64,000 nucleotides of DNA from Sinomonas atrocyanea (GTDB lineage Bacteria; Actinomycetota; Actinomycetes; Actinomycetales; Micrococcaceae): positions 2,728,001 to 2,792,000 of the forward strand of contig NZ_CP014518.1 in assembly GCF_001577305.1 (NCBI RefSeq). The letters run 5' to 3'. Under the pieces are notes generated by a model. That model saw nothing but the letters and a program-made list of their open reading frames with translations, did not search any database and had not been told where the DNA came from. Positions 17,525-26,797 of this stretch are shown here, piece by piece. A program made the position numbers and the translations under genes. Positions within the stretch are counted from its first letter, which is position 1. Each line of letters starts with the position of its first letter.

Positions 17525-19672
17525 CTAGTGCCGGTCGCTCTCGCCCTTGCCGGCGAGGGTCGTCTTCTGCACCTGCAGGAGGAACTCGACGTTCGACCCG
17601 GTCTCGCGGATCTTCGTGGTGAGCAGCTCGAGGGCCTGCTGCGTGTCGAGGCCCGAGAGCACGCGGCGCAGGCGCCACATGATCTTGACCTCTTCCGGCG
17701 AGAGCAGGTTCTCCTCGCGGCGCGTGCCGGACGCGTTGACGTCCACGGCCGGGAAGATGCGCTTGTCCGCGAGGGCGCGGGACAGGCGCAGCTCCATGTT
17801 GCCGGTGCCCTTGAACTCCTCGAAGATGACCTCGTCCATCTTGGAGCCCGTCTCCACGAGGGCGGTGGCGAGGATCGTCAGCGAGCCGCCGTTCTCGATG
17901 TTGCGCGCCGCGCCGAAGAACCGCTTCGGCGGGTAGAGCGCGGCGGAGTCGACGCCGCCGGAGAGGATGCGGCCCGAGGCCGGCGCGGCGAGGTTGTAGG
18001 CGCGGCCGAGGCGGGTCATCGAGTCGAGGAGCACCACGACGTCCATGCCCATCTCGACGAGGCGCTTGGCGCGCTCGATCGCGAGCTCGGCCACGGTCGT
18101 GTGGTCGTCGGCCGGGCGGTCGAACGTCGAGGCGATGACCTCGCCCTTGACCGAGCGCTGCATGTCCGTGACCTCTTCGGGCCGCTCGTCCACGAGCACC
18201 ATCATGAGGTGGACCTCAGGGTTGTTGATGGTGATCGCGTTCGCGATGGACTGCAGGATGAGCGTCTTGCCGGCCTTGGGCGGGGAGACGATGAGGCCGC
18301 GCTGGCCCTTGCCGATCGGCGCCACGAGGTCGATGACGCGGGGGCCGATCTTCTTGGGGTCGGTCTCGAGGCGCAGGCGCTCGGAGGGGTAGAGCGGGAC
18401 GAGCTTGGTGAACTCGACCCGGTTCTTCATCTCCTCGGGGCTCTTGCCGTTGACGCTCGTGACGCGCACGAGGGCGTTGAACTTCTGGCGGTTGCTGCCG
18501 TGCCGGCCGCCGCCCTGGGCGCTGCCGCCCTGGTTCTCCTCGCCCTCGCGGGGGGCGCGGATGGCGCCCACGACAGCGTCGCCCTTGCGCAGGCCGTACT
18601 TCTTGACCTGGGTGAGCGGGACGTAGACGTCGTTCGGGCCCGGGAGGTAGCCGGAGGTGCGGATGAAGGCGTAGTTCTCGAGCACGTCGAGGATGCCGGC
18701 GACCGGCAGGAGGACGTCGTCCTCGGTCACCTCGGTCTCGTCGACCTCGGGGCCGGCGCTGCGTCCGCGGCGGCGCTCGTTGCGGTCGCGGAAGCGGTCG
18801 TTGCGGCCGCCCTGCTGGGCCTCGTCGCGGTCGCGCCCGCGGCGGTTGCGGCGGGAGCGGCGGGAGCCGCCTTCCTCGCCCTCGCCCTCGTCGCGGCGGC
18901 GGTCCTGGCGCTCGGCACGGTCCTGCGGGCGCTCGCCCTCGTCCCGGCGGCGCTCCTGGCGCTCCTGGCGCTCGGCACGGTCCTGCTGGCCGCGCTCGCG
19001 GCGGCCCCGGCCCTCGCCGGCCTCCTCGTGCCGTCCGGGGGCCTCGGCCGGTGCGGCCTCGGCGCGCTCGGGGGCGGCGGCCTCGGCCGGTGCCTCCTCG
19101 CGGGCGGGCTGGGCGGCCTCGGCGGCCCCCTGGCCGGCCTCGGCACGGCGGTTGCGGTTGCGGGTGCGGCTCGGGCGGGTCCCGGCCTCGGGGGCCTCCT
19201 GCGCGGGGGCGGCCTCGGGAGCGGCCGGTGCTGCCTCGACAGCGGCGGCCGACGGCGCCGCCTCGGCCTGGGCGGCCGGCTCGCCCGCGGCGGGGGTCAC
19301 GACGCCGTCGCTGCCCGCGCGGCGGCGGGTGCGCCCACGGCCACGGGCCGGGGCGCCGGCCTCGGCGGGGGCCTCGGCGGCGGGAGCCTCCTGGGCGGGG
19401 GCGGCGGCCTGCGTCTCGGGCAGGGGAAGCTCGGCGGTGGCCTCCGCCTTCGCAGCCGGGCGGCGGCGCTCGGCGGGACGGGCCAGCGGCTCGCCCTTCT
19501 GGTGGGCGGTGATCGCGGCGACAAGGTCGCCCTTGCGCATGCGGGACCCACCGGTGATGCCCAGCTGGGACGCCAAGGCCTGCAACTGTGCGAGCTTGAG
19601 GCCGGCGATCCCCTTGGACTCGGACGCGGAGGAGGCTTCCACTGCTGGGTTCAGCTCAGTGGTCTGTGTCAC
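17525..19672 (-). CDS. rho: Transcription termination factor Rho
   Basis: A 715-residue RNA-dependent ATPase/translocase. Order: N-terminal Rho-N helix-bundle domain (LKLAQLQALASQLGITGGSR, about residues 23-60), a long insert (about 70-290) that is almost only Ala, Glu, Arg, Gly and Pro, the cold-shock-like RNA-binding domain (VAGILDVLENYAFIRTSGYL), and the hexameric ATPase with Walker A SPPKAGKT and VLLDSMTRLGRAYN. The arginine-rich insert is typical of high-GC actinobacterial Rho and increases RNA affinity there. I chose the GTG at 19672 (MTQTTELNP) because GGAAGGA stands 6 nt upstream; longer frames add only non-conserved sequence. Confidence 0.95.
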   Translation of the reverse strand: MTQTTELNPAVEASSASESKGIAGLKLAQLQALASQLGITGGSRMRKGDLVAAITAHQKGEPLARPAERRRPAAKAEATAELPLPETQAAAPAQEAPAAEAPAEAGAPARGRGRTRRRAGSDGVVTPAAGEPAAQAEAAPSAAAVEAAPAAPEAAPAQEAPEAGTRPSRTRNRNRRAEAGQGAAEAAQPAREEAPAEAAAPERAEAAPAEAPGRHEEAGEGRGRRERGQQDRAERQERQERRRDEGERPQDRAERQDRRRDEGEGEEGGSRRSRRNRRGRDRDEAQQGGRNDRFRDRNERRRGRSAGPEVDETEVTEDDVLLPVAGILDVLENYAFIRTSGYLPGPNDVYVPLTQVKKYGLRKGDAVVGAIRAPREGEENQGGSAQGGGRHGSNRQKFNALVRVTSVNGKSPEEMKNRVEFTKLVPLYPSERLRLETDPKKIGPRVIDLVAPIGKGQRGLIVSPPKAGKTLILQSIANAITINNPEVHLMMVLVDERPEEVTDMQRSVKGEVIASTFDRPADDHTTVAELAIERAKRLVEMGMDVVVLLDSMTRLGRAYNLAAPASGRILSGGVDSAALYPPKRFFGAARNIENGGSLTILATALVETGSKMDEVIFEEFKGTGNMELRLSRALADKRIFPAVDVNASGTRREENLLSPEEVKIMWRLRRVLSGLDTQQALELLTTKIRETGSNVEFLLQVQKTTLAGKGESDRH

Positions 19673-19993
19673 GGATGGTCCTTCCGGAGTCGAGACGCCG
19701 GCTTCGTTCGAGCCGGCGCATCGTGGTCGTGGCCGTCGACGAGAGCGACGGCCAGGCTGTGGCGCCGCGAGGCCAGATGGCCGGGCGGCGTCGTAGTCAT
19801 TCAGCCCGCCCCGAGCATGAGCTGCCGTCGATGCCGCCGCTGCCGCGCGGGAAGGCGCAGGCAGCCGGGCCGGGGCACAGAGCTGGAGGGGCGGCACCCT
19901 TGGCACGAAGCTGGATCACGGAGGCGGCGCGCAGTGCCCGGGCCTAGTTGCCGAGGGCAGATTCACCACTGGAAGTTTCACCGCGGAACAGAT
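19673..19993 (-). promoter_or_regulatory. rho leader / thrB-rho intergenic region with hairpin
   Basis: This 321-nt stretch holds no gene I can support. A stem-loop with 8-bp arms (19696-19703 and 19711-19718, CGCCGGCT/AGCCGGCG) lies just upstream of the rho ribosome binding site. The rest is GC-rich leader. Long rho leaders are commonly used for autogenous control by Rho-dependent attenuation, but that is inference here; I see no clear promoter. Confidence 0.4.
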
Positions 19994-20992
19994 TTACCGT
20001 GGGTGCACGTCCACTTTAGCACCTTCGCGGTCCACAGCCAGACGCGCGACGCGCCAGCGTGTCACCGACACCGCGCCCTGCTCCGCGTCGAGGACGTCGT
20101 GGGCGAAGTGCTCGACCGCGGCCTCCACCGCACGGGCCTCGTCCTCGCCGTCCGCGAGGACCAGCACGGTCGGACCCGCGCCGGAGACGACCGCGGCGTG
20201 GCCCTCGGCCCGCAGCGCCGCGATGAGCCGGGCGCTCGGTTCCATCGCGGTGGAGCGGTAGCTCTGGTGGAGGTAGTCCTCGGTGGCGGGAAGGAGCAGC
20301 GACGGGTCCTTCGTGAGCGCGTGCACGAGCAGCGCCGCGCGGCCGGCGTTCGCCGCGGCCGCGTGGTGCGGGACCGAAGAGGGCAGGAGCGAGCGGGCCA
20401 GCTCGGTCGAGAGCTCGAAGTCCGGGATCGCGACGATGGGCATGACGCTGGGGGCGACCTCGGCGATGGCCGTCCGGAAGGCCTCCCCGTCCTGCCACGA
20501 CAGCGCGAGGGAGCCGTAGATCGCCGGCGCCACGTTGTCGGGGTGGCCCTCGATCTCGCTGCAGAGCTGCAGGGCCCACGCCCGGTCGGGGCGGTCCTCC
20601 GGGGCCACGAGCGCGGCGGCCGCGAGGACCGCGGCCACCGTGGCGGAGGCCGAGGAGCCGAGGCCGCGCCCGTGCGGGCTCACGTTCTCGGCCGTCAGGG
20701 CCAGTCCACCGTGCCGGTAGCCGAGGCGTGCGAGCGCGGCGTCGAGCGTGCGGACCACGAGGTGGCTCTCGTCGCGCGGGAGGGTGTCGGCTCCCTCGCC
20801 GCGCAACTCGAAGGCGAGCCCGCCGCCGTCGTGCGTCTCGACGGTCACGGTGTCGTACATCGCGAGGGCCAGGCCGAGGCTGTCGTAGCCCGGGCCGAGG
20901 TTCGCGCTCGTCGCCGGGACGCGCACGGTGACACGCTGCCCGGCGGCGACGGTGCGCAGCGACTCTGCGGCCGCCATCGTCGGTGCCGTCAT
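19994..20992 (-). CDS. thrB: Homoserine kinase
   Basis: A 332-residue GHMP kinase that phosphorylates homoserine in threonine synthesis. It carries the N-terminal VPATSANLGPGYDSLGLAL motif, the GHMP ATP-binding loop PHGRGLGSSASA and the C-terminal GAGPTVLVL motif. The ATG at 20992 is 8 nt after the thrC stop; another ATG 15 nt downstream in frame is possible. It is the third gene of the hom-thrC-thrB operon and the last before the rho leader. Confidence 0.95.
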   Translation of the reverse strand: MTAPTMAAAESLRTVAAGQRVTVRVPATSANLGPGYDSLGLALAMYDTVTVETHDGGGLAFELRGEGADTLPRDESHLVVRTLDAALARLGYRHGGLALTAENVSPHGRGLGSSASATVAAVLAAAALVAPEDRPDRAWALQLCSEIEGHPDNVAPAIYGSLALSWQDGEAFRTAIAEVAPSVMPIVAIPDFELSTELARSLLPSSVPHHAAAANAGRAALLVHALTKDPSLLLPATEDYLHQSYRSTAMEPSARLIAALRAEGHAAVVSGAGPTVLVLADGEDEARAVEAAVEHFAHDVLDAEQGAVSVTRWRVARLAVDREGAKVDVHPR

Positions 20993-21000
20993 CGCCGGCC

Positions 21001-22113
21001 CTACGCGAGGCCCAGGGCGGCCGCGACGCTCACGACGTCGTTGCCCACCTTGACGGGCTCGACCTCGCCGCCGTCGGCGGTGCGGAGGGCCCACTGCGGA
21101 TCCTTGAGGCCGTGGCCCGTCACGGTGCACACGATGGTCTTGCCCGTGGGGACCCTGCCGGCCCCGTGCATCTTGAGCAGGCCCGCGACGCTCGCGGCGG
21201 ACCCGGGCTCGACGAAGACACCCTCGCGGGCCGAGAGCCAGCGGTGCGCTGCGAGGATCTCGTCGTCGGTCACGGCGTCGATGAGGCCGCCGGACTCGTC
21301 GCGGGCGGCGACCGCGGTCTCCCACGAGGCCGGGTTGCCGATCCGGATTGCGGTCGCGATCGTCTCGGGGTGCGTGATGGGGTGGCCTGCCACGAAGGGC
21401 GCCGCGCCGGCGGCCTGGAAGCCCCACATGGCGGGCAGCCTGGTCGAGACGGCCTCGAGCGTGCGCGCGGGCGCGCCGTCGAAGGCGTACTCCGTAGCCG
21501 TGGCGTACTCCTTGTAGCCCTTCCAGTACGCGGAGATGTTGCCCGCGTTGCCCACCGGCAGGACGTGGATGTCGGGGGCATCGCCGAGGGCGTCCACGAT
21601 CTCGAAGGACGCCGTCTTCTGGCCCTGGATGCGCGCGGGGTTCACGGAGTTCACGAGGAAGACCGGGTACGCGTCGGCGAGCTTGCGGGCGATCTCGAGG
21701 CAGTCGTCGAAGTTCCCGTCGACCTGGAGCAGGGTGGCGCCGTGGGCGATCGCCTGGCTGAGCTTGCCCATCGCGATCTTGCCCTCGGGCACGAGGACCG
21801 CGCAGGTGAGCCCGGCGGACGTCGCGTACGCCGCGGCGGACGCGGACGTGTTGCCCGTGGACGCGCACACCACGGCCTTGGCCCCGGCCTCGACCGCGGC
21901 CGTCATGGCCATGGTCATGCCGCGGTCCTTGAACGAGCCGGTCGGGTTCATGCCCTCGACCTTGAGGTAGACCGTCGATCCGGTCAGCTCGGAGAGCTTC
22001 TGGGCGTGCGCCAGCGGGGTGCCGCCCTCCCCGAGCGTGATCACGCGCGTCGAGGCGGTGACGGGCAGGCGGTCTGCATACTCGCGGATGACTCCGCGCC
22101 ACTGGTGGGCCAC
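21001..22113 (-). CDS. thrC: Threonine synthase
   Basis: A 370-residue PLP enzyme converting O-phosphohomoserine to threonine. The PLP lysine is in NPTGSFKDRGM (about residue 59), and the phosphate-binding Gly loop PVGNAGNISA is present. It is the short (about 370 residue) type found in Actinobacteria and Bacilli. The start is a GTG at 22113 that overlaps the hom stop by one base (TAGTG), so translation is coupled to hom. Confidence 0.96.
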   Translation of the reverse strand: MAHQWRGVIREYADRLPVTASTRVITLGEGGTPLAHAQKLSELTGSTVYLKVEGMNPTGSFKDRGMTMAMTAAVEAGAKAVVCASTGNTSASAAAYATSAGLTCAVLVPEGKIAMGKLSQAIAHGATLLQVDGNFDDCLEIARKLADAYPVFLVNSVNPARIQGQKTASFEIVDALGDAPDIHVLPVGNAGNISAYWKGYKEYATATEYAFDGAPARTLEAVSTRLPAMWGFQAAGAAPFVAGHPITHPETIATAIRIGNPASWETAVAARDESGGLIDAVTDDEILAAHRWLSAREGVFVEPGSAASVAGLLKMHGAGRVPTGKTIVCTVTGHGLKDPQWALRTADGGEVEPVKVGNDVVSVAAALGLA

Positions 22114-23558
22114 TAGACTCCTTCGGCTCTCAGGACGCTCGTCACGGATTCGACGACGTCCAGGTTCTTGATGTCGGCAACGGTCGCCGCGAGTGCGGCC
22201 TCCGAGGCACGGTGGGTCACGAAGCGCAGTTCGGCGCGGCGGCCCTGCGGCCGGGCGCCGGCGCCCTCGGAGGCGGGCTCTGCCCCGTCGATCCGCTGGC
22301 GCATCGTCTCGATGGAGACGCCGTGCTCGGCGAAGACGGCGGCGACGCGGGCCAGCACGCCCGGCTCGTCGGCGACCTCGAGGCCGATGCTGTAGCTGGT
22401 CGTCACGGCCTCGGGGCCGACGAGCGGGAGCGTGCGGGTCGCGGTGCCGGTCCGGCCGGGCGAGCCGGCCAGGAGCCGCCGCGCCGTCGTGACGACGTCG
22501 CCCATGATGGCGGACGCGGTCGGGGCGCCGCCGGCGCCGGCCCCGTAGAACATGAGCGAGCCGGCGTTCTCGGCCTCGATGAACACCGCGTTGTAGGCCC
22601 CGCGGACCGCGGCGAGCGGGTGGGTGCGCGGCAGCAGCGTCGGGTGGACGCGCACGCTCACGCCCTCGCGGGGGGCGCCGGCCGCGCCGTCGTGCGCTGC
22701 CTCGGCACCGTCCGCAGGCTCCAGCGGCACGAGCTCGGCGATCGCGAGCAGCTTGATGGCGAGCCCGGCGTCCTGGGCGGCGGCGATGTCCGCGGCGCTC
22801 ACGTTCGTGATGCCCTCGCAGCGCACGTCGTCGAGCGAGACGCGGGTGTGGAAGGCGAGCGAGGCGAGGATGGCGGCCTTCGCGGCGGCGTCCAGCCCCT
22901 CGACGTCGGCGGTCGGGTCCGCCTCGGCGTAGCCGAGCCGCTGGGCCTCGGCCAGGACGTCGGCGAACTGCGCGCCCGTCGTGTCCATGGCGTCGAGGAT
23001 GAAGTTCGTGGTGCCGTTGACGATCCCGAGCACCCGGGTGATGCGGTCGCCCGAGAGGCTCTCCCGGATCGGCCGGATGATCGGGATGGCCCCGGCCACG
23101 GCGGCCTCGAAGTTGAGCTCGGCCCCGTGCGCGTCGGCCTCGTCGAACAGCGTCGCGCCGTCCTGGGCGAGGAGGGCCTTGTTGCCCGTGACGACCGAGG
23201 CGCCGCGGCGCAGGGCCGCGAGGATGTGGGTGCGCGCGGGCTCCAGGCCGCCCATGAGCTCGATCACGAGGTCCGCGGAGCCCACGAGGGCCTCGGCGTC
23301 GGTCGTGTAGAGCCCGTGCGGGAGCTCGACGTCGCGGGGGGCGTCCACGTTGCGCACCGCGATGCCGACCAGCTCGAGCCTCGCCCCGGCACGGGCCGCG
23401 AGGGCTTCCGCGTCGTCCAGGAGGATGCGCGCCACCTGGGAGCCCACGGTGCCTCCGCCCAGCAGCGCCACCTTCAGCACGCGCCGCGCGTCGCCCTCGG
23501 GCTGCGGGCCTGCCTGCGGCTGGGGGGCCTCGCTGGTCTCCGTCATGGTCGCTCCCAT
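22113..23558 (-). CDS. hom: Homoserine dehydrogenase with C-terminal ACT domain
   Basis: Reduces aspartate semialdehyde to homoserine. The NAD(P)-binding LLGGGTVGSQVA lies near residue 35, the catalytic domain contains GNKALLAQDG and the conserved block GYAEADPTADVEGLDAA, and an ACT domain (VADEPGVLARVAAVFAEHGVS, after about residue 375) suggests feedback control by threonine. I chose the ATG at 23558 (MGATMTETS), which has GGGAGAGA about 5 nt upstream; an internal ATG at 23546 is also possible. It lies 47 nt downstream of lysA and overlaps thrC by one base. Confidence 0.95.
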   Translation of the reverse strand: MGATMTETSEAPQPQAGPQPEGDARRVLKVALLGGGTVGSQVARILLDDAEALAARAGARLELVGIAVRNVDAPRDVELPHGLYTTDAEALVGSADLVIELMGGLEPARTHILAALRRGASVVTGNKALLAQDGATLFDEADAHGAELNFEAAVAGAIPIIRPIRESLSGDRITRVLGIVNGTTNFILDAMDTTGAQFADVLAEAQRLGYAEADPTADVEGLDAAAKAAILASLAFHTRVSLDDVRCEGITNVSAADIAAAQDAGLAIKLLAIAELVPLEPADGAEAAHDGAAGAPREGVSVRVHPTLLPRTHPLAAVRGAYNAVFIEAENAGSLMFYGAGAGGAPTASAIMGDVVTTARRLLAGSPGRTGTATRTLPLVGPEAVTTSYSIGLEVADEPGVLARVAAVFAEHGVSIETMRQRIDGAEPASEGAGARPQGRRAELRFVTHRASEAALAATVADIKNLDVVESVTSVLRAEGV

Positions 23559-23605
23559 CGTTGTCTCTCCCACGGTGTCTCGCCTCGCTTTCCCGCCCGG
23601 GGCGG

Positions 23606-25122
23606 TCATGCTCCCATGTCGCGGGAGAGCAGGTCCTCTTCGGTCTCGCCGCGCACGATCCAGCGGGCCGCGCCGTCGCGGACGGCCAGCACGCCGGGGC
23701 GCGCGAGGTAGTTGTAGTTGCTCGACAGCGCCCAGCAGTAGGCCCCCGTCCCGGGGACCGCCAGGAGGTCGCCGGCCCGCACGTCCGCGGGCAGGTAGGC
23801 GTCGCGGACCACGATGTCGCCGCTCTCGCAGTGCTTGCCCACCACGCGGGCCAGCTGCGCCGGTGCGCTGGACGTCCGGTTGGCCAGGACCACGGAGTAG
23901 TCGGCGTCGTACAGGACGGGGCGCGCGTTGTCGCTCATGCCGCCGTCGACCGAGATGTAGCGGCGCACGGCGGTCCCGCCGTCATCCTGCGCCGCTGCGC
24001 CCGGCACGTCCACGACGACGTCCTTGATGGTGCCCACCTCGTAGAGGGTGAAGGTCGTGGACCCCACGATCGCGCGGCCCGGCTCGATCGAGATCCGCGG
24101 GGCGGCGATGCCGAGACGGTCGCAGGTGGCGCGCACGACGCCGGCCAGCGCCTCCGCGATCTCGCCCGCGGGCCGCGGCGCGTCCCCCGGAACGTAGGCG
24201 ATGCCGTAGCCGCCCCGAGGTCGAGCTCGGGCAGCGCGACACCGTACGCGGAGCGCATCGCGGCGACGAATTCGAGCAGCCGCACGGCCGCGGCCTCGAA
24301 GCCCTCGGGCTCGAAGATCTGGGAGCCGATGTGGCAGTGGACGCCGAGGAGCTCGATGCTGTCGTGCCCGGCCGCCGCCGCGACGGCCTCCTCGGCCATG
24401 CTCGCGGCCGCGTCCGGTCCCGCGCCGGCGAAGGACGCGCTGGCCGTGCCCGGGGCCATGGAGAGGCCGAACTTCTGGTCCTCGTGGGCGGTGGCGATGA
24501 ACTCGTGCGTGTGCGCGTGGACGCCCGGCGTGAGCCTGAGCATGACCTTGGCCCGGGGCGCCTCCGCGCCGGGGGCATCGGTGCCGCGCGCCGCCGCGAT
24601 CGCCGCCACGCGCTCGAGCTCGTCGAGGCTGTCGACGATGATGCGGCCCACGCCCAGTTCGAGGGCGCGGGCGATCTCGGCGTCCGACTTGTTGTTCCCG
24701 TGCAGGCCGATCAGCTCCCCCGGCACGCCGGCGCGGGCGGCCACGGCGAGCTCGCCGCCCGAGGCGGTGTCGAGCCGCAGGCCCTCCTCACGGACCCACG
24801 CGGCCACGGCGGTGCACAGGAAGGACTTGCCCGCGTAGTAGACGTCCACTCCCCCGCAGAGGTCGGCGAAGGCTGCGTCGAACGCGGTCTTGAACGCGCG
24901 CGCCCTGGCCCGGAAGTCGTCCTCGCTCAGGACGAACACCGGGGAGCCGTAGGCGGACTTTATCTCCCCCACCGGCAGGCCGGCGACGGTGAGCTGCCCG
25001 TCCGGGCCGCGGCCGGCGTCGTGCGCCCAGAGCGAGGGGACGAGCCGGTTGAGGTCGCCGGGGACCTCGAGCCAGGCGGGGGCGAGCGGCGAGGCGGCGC
25101 CGGCAGCCGTCATCTCGGCCAC
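23606..25122 (-). pseudogene. lysA: Diaminopimelate decarboxylase, interrupted by one frameshift
   Basis: LysA decarboxylates meso-diaminopimelate to lysine. The N-terminal half has the PLP lysine in VYYAGKSF, GGELAVAARAG and the histidine motif VHCHIGSQI. After ALPELDLG the frame is lost: GGGYGIAYVPG appears only in the next frame, which continues through EPGRAIVG, CESGD and a normal C-terminus to 23606. Adding one base to the run at 24213-24216 restores a full enzyme of about 505 residues. The start is taken as the GTG at 25122 with GGAGAGGA 9 nt upstream, 4 nt after the argS stop. Lysine synthesis would be lost if the frameshift were real, so sequencing error is the more likely explanation. 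Confidence 0.9.
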
Positions 25123-25126
25123 GGGC

Positions 25127-26785
25127 CTACATCCTCTCCGGCGCGGAGACGCCCAGGAGACCCAGCCCGTTGGCGAGGACCTGGCTCGTGGCGTCGTTGA
25201 GCCACAGGCGCGTGCGGTTGAGGTCCGTGACCTCCTCGTCGCCCTGGGGCGCGATGCGGCAGTTGTCGTACCACGAGTGGTAGGCGCTCGCGACCGACTC
25301 GAGGTGGCGGGCCACGCGGTGCGGCTCGCGGAACTCGGCGGCCTTGGCCACGATCGACGGGTACGCCGCGAGGCGCGCCAGGAGGTCGTTCTCGCTCGGG
25401 TGCGTCAGCAGGGCCGCGTCGAACACGTCCGTCCCGTCCACCGTGCGGGCCACGCCGGCGGCCTCGGCGTTGCGCGCCGCCCCGCGGGAGCGGGCATGCG
25501 CGTACTGGACGTAGAACACGGGGTTCTCGTTCGAGTTCTTCTTCAGCAGCTCGGGGTCGAGCGTGAGCGGCGAGTCCGCGGGGTAGCGGGCGAGGGAGTA
25601 GCGCACGGCGTCCTTGCCGAGCCACTCGATGAGGTCCTTGAGCTCGATGATGTTGCCCGCGCGCTTGGACAGCTTGGCCCCGTTGACGGAGACGAGCTGG
25701 CCGATGAGCACCTCGATGGCCGCCTCGGGGTCGTCGCCGGCGCACGCGGCGATGGCCTTGAGGCGGTTGACGTAGCCGTGGTGGTCGGCGCCGAGGAGGT
25801 AGACCTTCTCGGCGAAGCCGCGGTCCTTCTTGGACAGGTAGTAGGCGGCATCGGCGGCGAAGTACGTGGGCTCGCCGTTGGCACGGATGAGGACGCGGTC
25901 CTTGTCGTCGCCGAAGTCGGTGGTGCGCAGCCACACGGCGCCGTCGGCGTCGAACACGTGGCCCTGCTCGCGCAGGCGCTTGACCGCGGTCTCGATCGCG
26001 CCGGACTCGTGCAGCCCCTCCCTCTCGGAGAAGTAGACGTCGAACTCGACGTCGAACTCGGCGAGGGTGGCCCTGATGTCCTTCATCTGGGCGGCGTAGG
26101 CGGCCTCGCGCACGATCGGCAGCGCGGCCTCGTCGGTCAGCTCGCGCACGTCCGGGTGGGCGGAGAGCACCTCGTGGCCGAGGTCCACGATGTACTGGCC
26201 CGGGTAGCCGCCCTCGGGCACGTCGCGCCCGTGCAGCCGGGAGAGCACAGAGCCGGCGAAGACGTTCATCTGGTTGCCGGCGTCGTTGATGTAGTACTCG
26301 CGGGTGACGTCCGCGCCCGAGGCCCGCAGCACCCGCGCGATCGAGTCGCCGAGGGCCGCCCAGCGGGTGTGCCCGATGTGCAGGGGACCCGTGGGGTTGG
26401 CGGAGACGAACTCCATGTTGATCACGTGGCCGGCGAGGGCCTCGTTGGTGCCGTAGGCGGCGCCGGCCTCGACGATCGACTTGGCGAGCGCGCCCGCGGC
26501 GGCGGCATCGAGGGTGACGTTGAGGAAGCCGGGCCCGGCGATCTCGACCGAGGCGACGCCCTCCACCGTGGCGAGGCGCCCGGCGATGAGCTCGGCGAGC
26601 TGCCGCGGCGCCATGCCGGCCCGCTTGCCGAGCTGGAGGGCGATGTTCGTGGCCCAGTCCCCGTGGTCGCGGTTCTTGGGTCGCTCCACGCGGATCTCCT
26701 CCGGCACGTCCACAGAGAGCTCGCCGGCGCGCACGGCGTCGGCGAGGCAGGCAGAAATGGCGGAGGAAAGTTCTTCGGGAGTCAC
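25127..26785 (-). CDS. argS: Arginyl-tRNA synthetase
   Basis: A 552-residue class I synthetase charging tRNA-Arg. It has the N-terminal Add-1 domain, the HIGH motif in TGPLHIGHTRWAA, the KMSK equivalent KLSKRAGN and a C-terminal DALR anticodon-binding domain (about 430-552). The start is a GTG at 26785; a TAGGCT -10 ends 6 nt before it, so the message is probably leaderless. lysA follows after 4 nt. The argS-lysA coupling is common in Actinobacteria. Confidence 0.96.
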   Translation of the reverse strand: MTPEELSSAISACLADAVRAGELSVDVPEEIRVERPKNRDHGDWATNIALQLGKRAGMAPRQLAELIAGRLATVEGVASVEIAGPGFLNVTLDAAAAGALAKSIVEAGAAYGTNEALAGHVINMEFVSANPTGPLHIGHTRWAALGDSIARVLRASGADVTREYYINDAGNQMNVFAGSVLSRLHGRDVPEGGYPGQYIVDLGHEVLSAHPDVRELTDEAALPIVREAAYAAQMKDIRATLAEFDVEFDVYFSEREGLHESGAIETAVKRLREQGHVFDADGAVWLRTTDFGDDKDRVLIRANGEPTYFAADAAYYLSKKDRGFAEKVYLLGADHHGYVNRLKAIAACAGDDPEAAIEVLIGQLVSVNGAKLSKRAGNIIELKDLIEWLGKDAVRYSLARYPADSPLTLDPELLKKNSNENPVFYVQYAHARSRGAARNAEAAGVARTVDGTDVFDAALLTHPSENDLLARLAAYPSIVAKAAEFREPHRVARHLESVASAYHSWYDNCRIAPQGDEEVTDLNRTRLWLNDATSQVLANGLGLLGVSAPERM

Positions 26786-26791
26786 CCCCCT

Positions 26792-26797
26792 AGCCTA
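26792..26797 (-). promoter_or_regulatory. Candidate -10 (TAGGCT) for leaderless argS
   Basis: TAGGCT on the minus strand ends 6 nt before the argS GTG and overlaps the stop codon region of the MFS gene. The spacing puts the transcript start at or next to the start codon. No -35 box is evident. Confidence 0.45.

Noticed and set aside
16040..21517. Very long plus-strand open frame (over 1800 codons) opposite prfA, rho, thrB and thrC
   Set aside because: It is the GC-skewed mirror of real minus-strand genes; its translation is low-complexity and lacks any family motif.
19994..22102. One 702-codon minus-strand frame joining thrB to sequence opposite thrC's frame
   Set aside because: thrC occupies 21001-22113 in another frame on the same strand; only the last 332 codons are thrB, starting at 20992.
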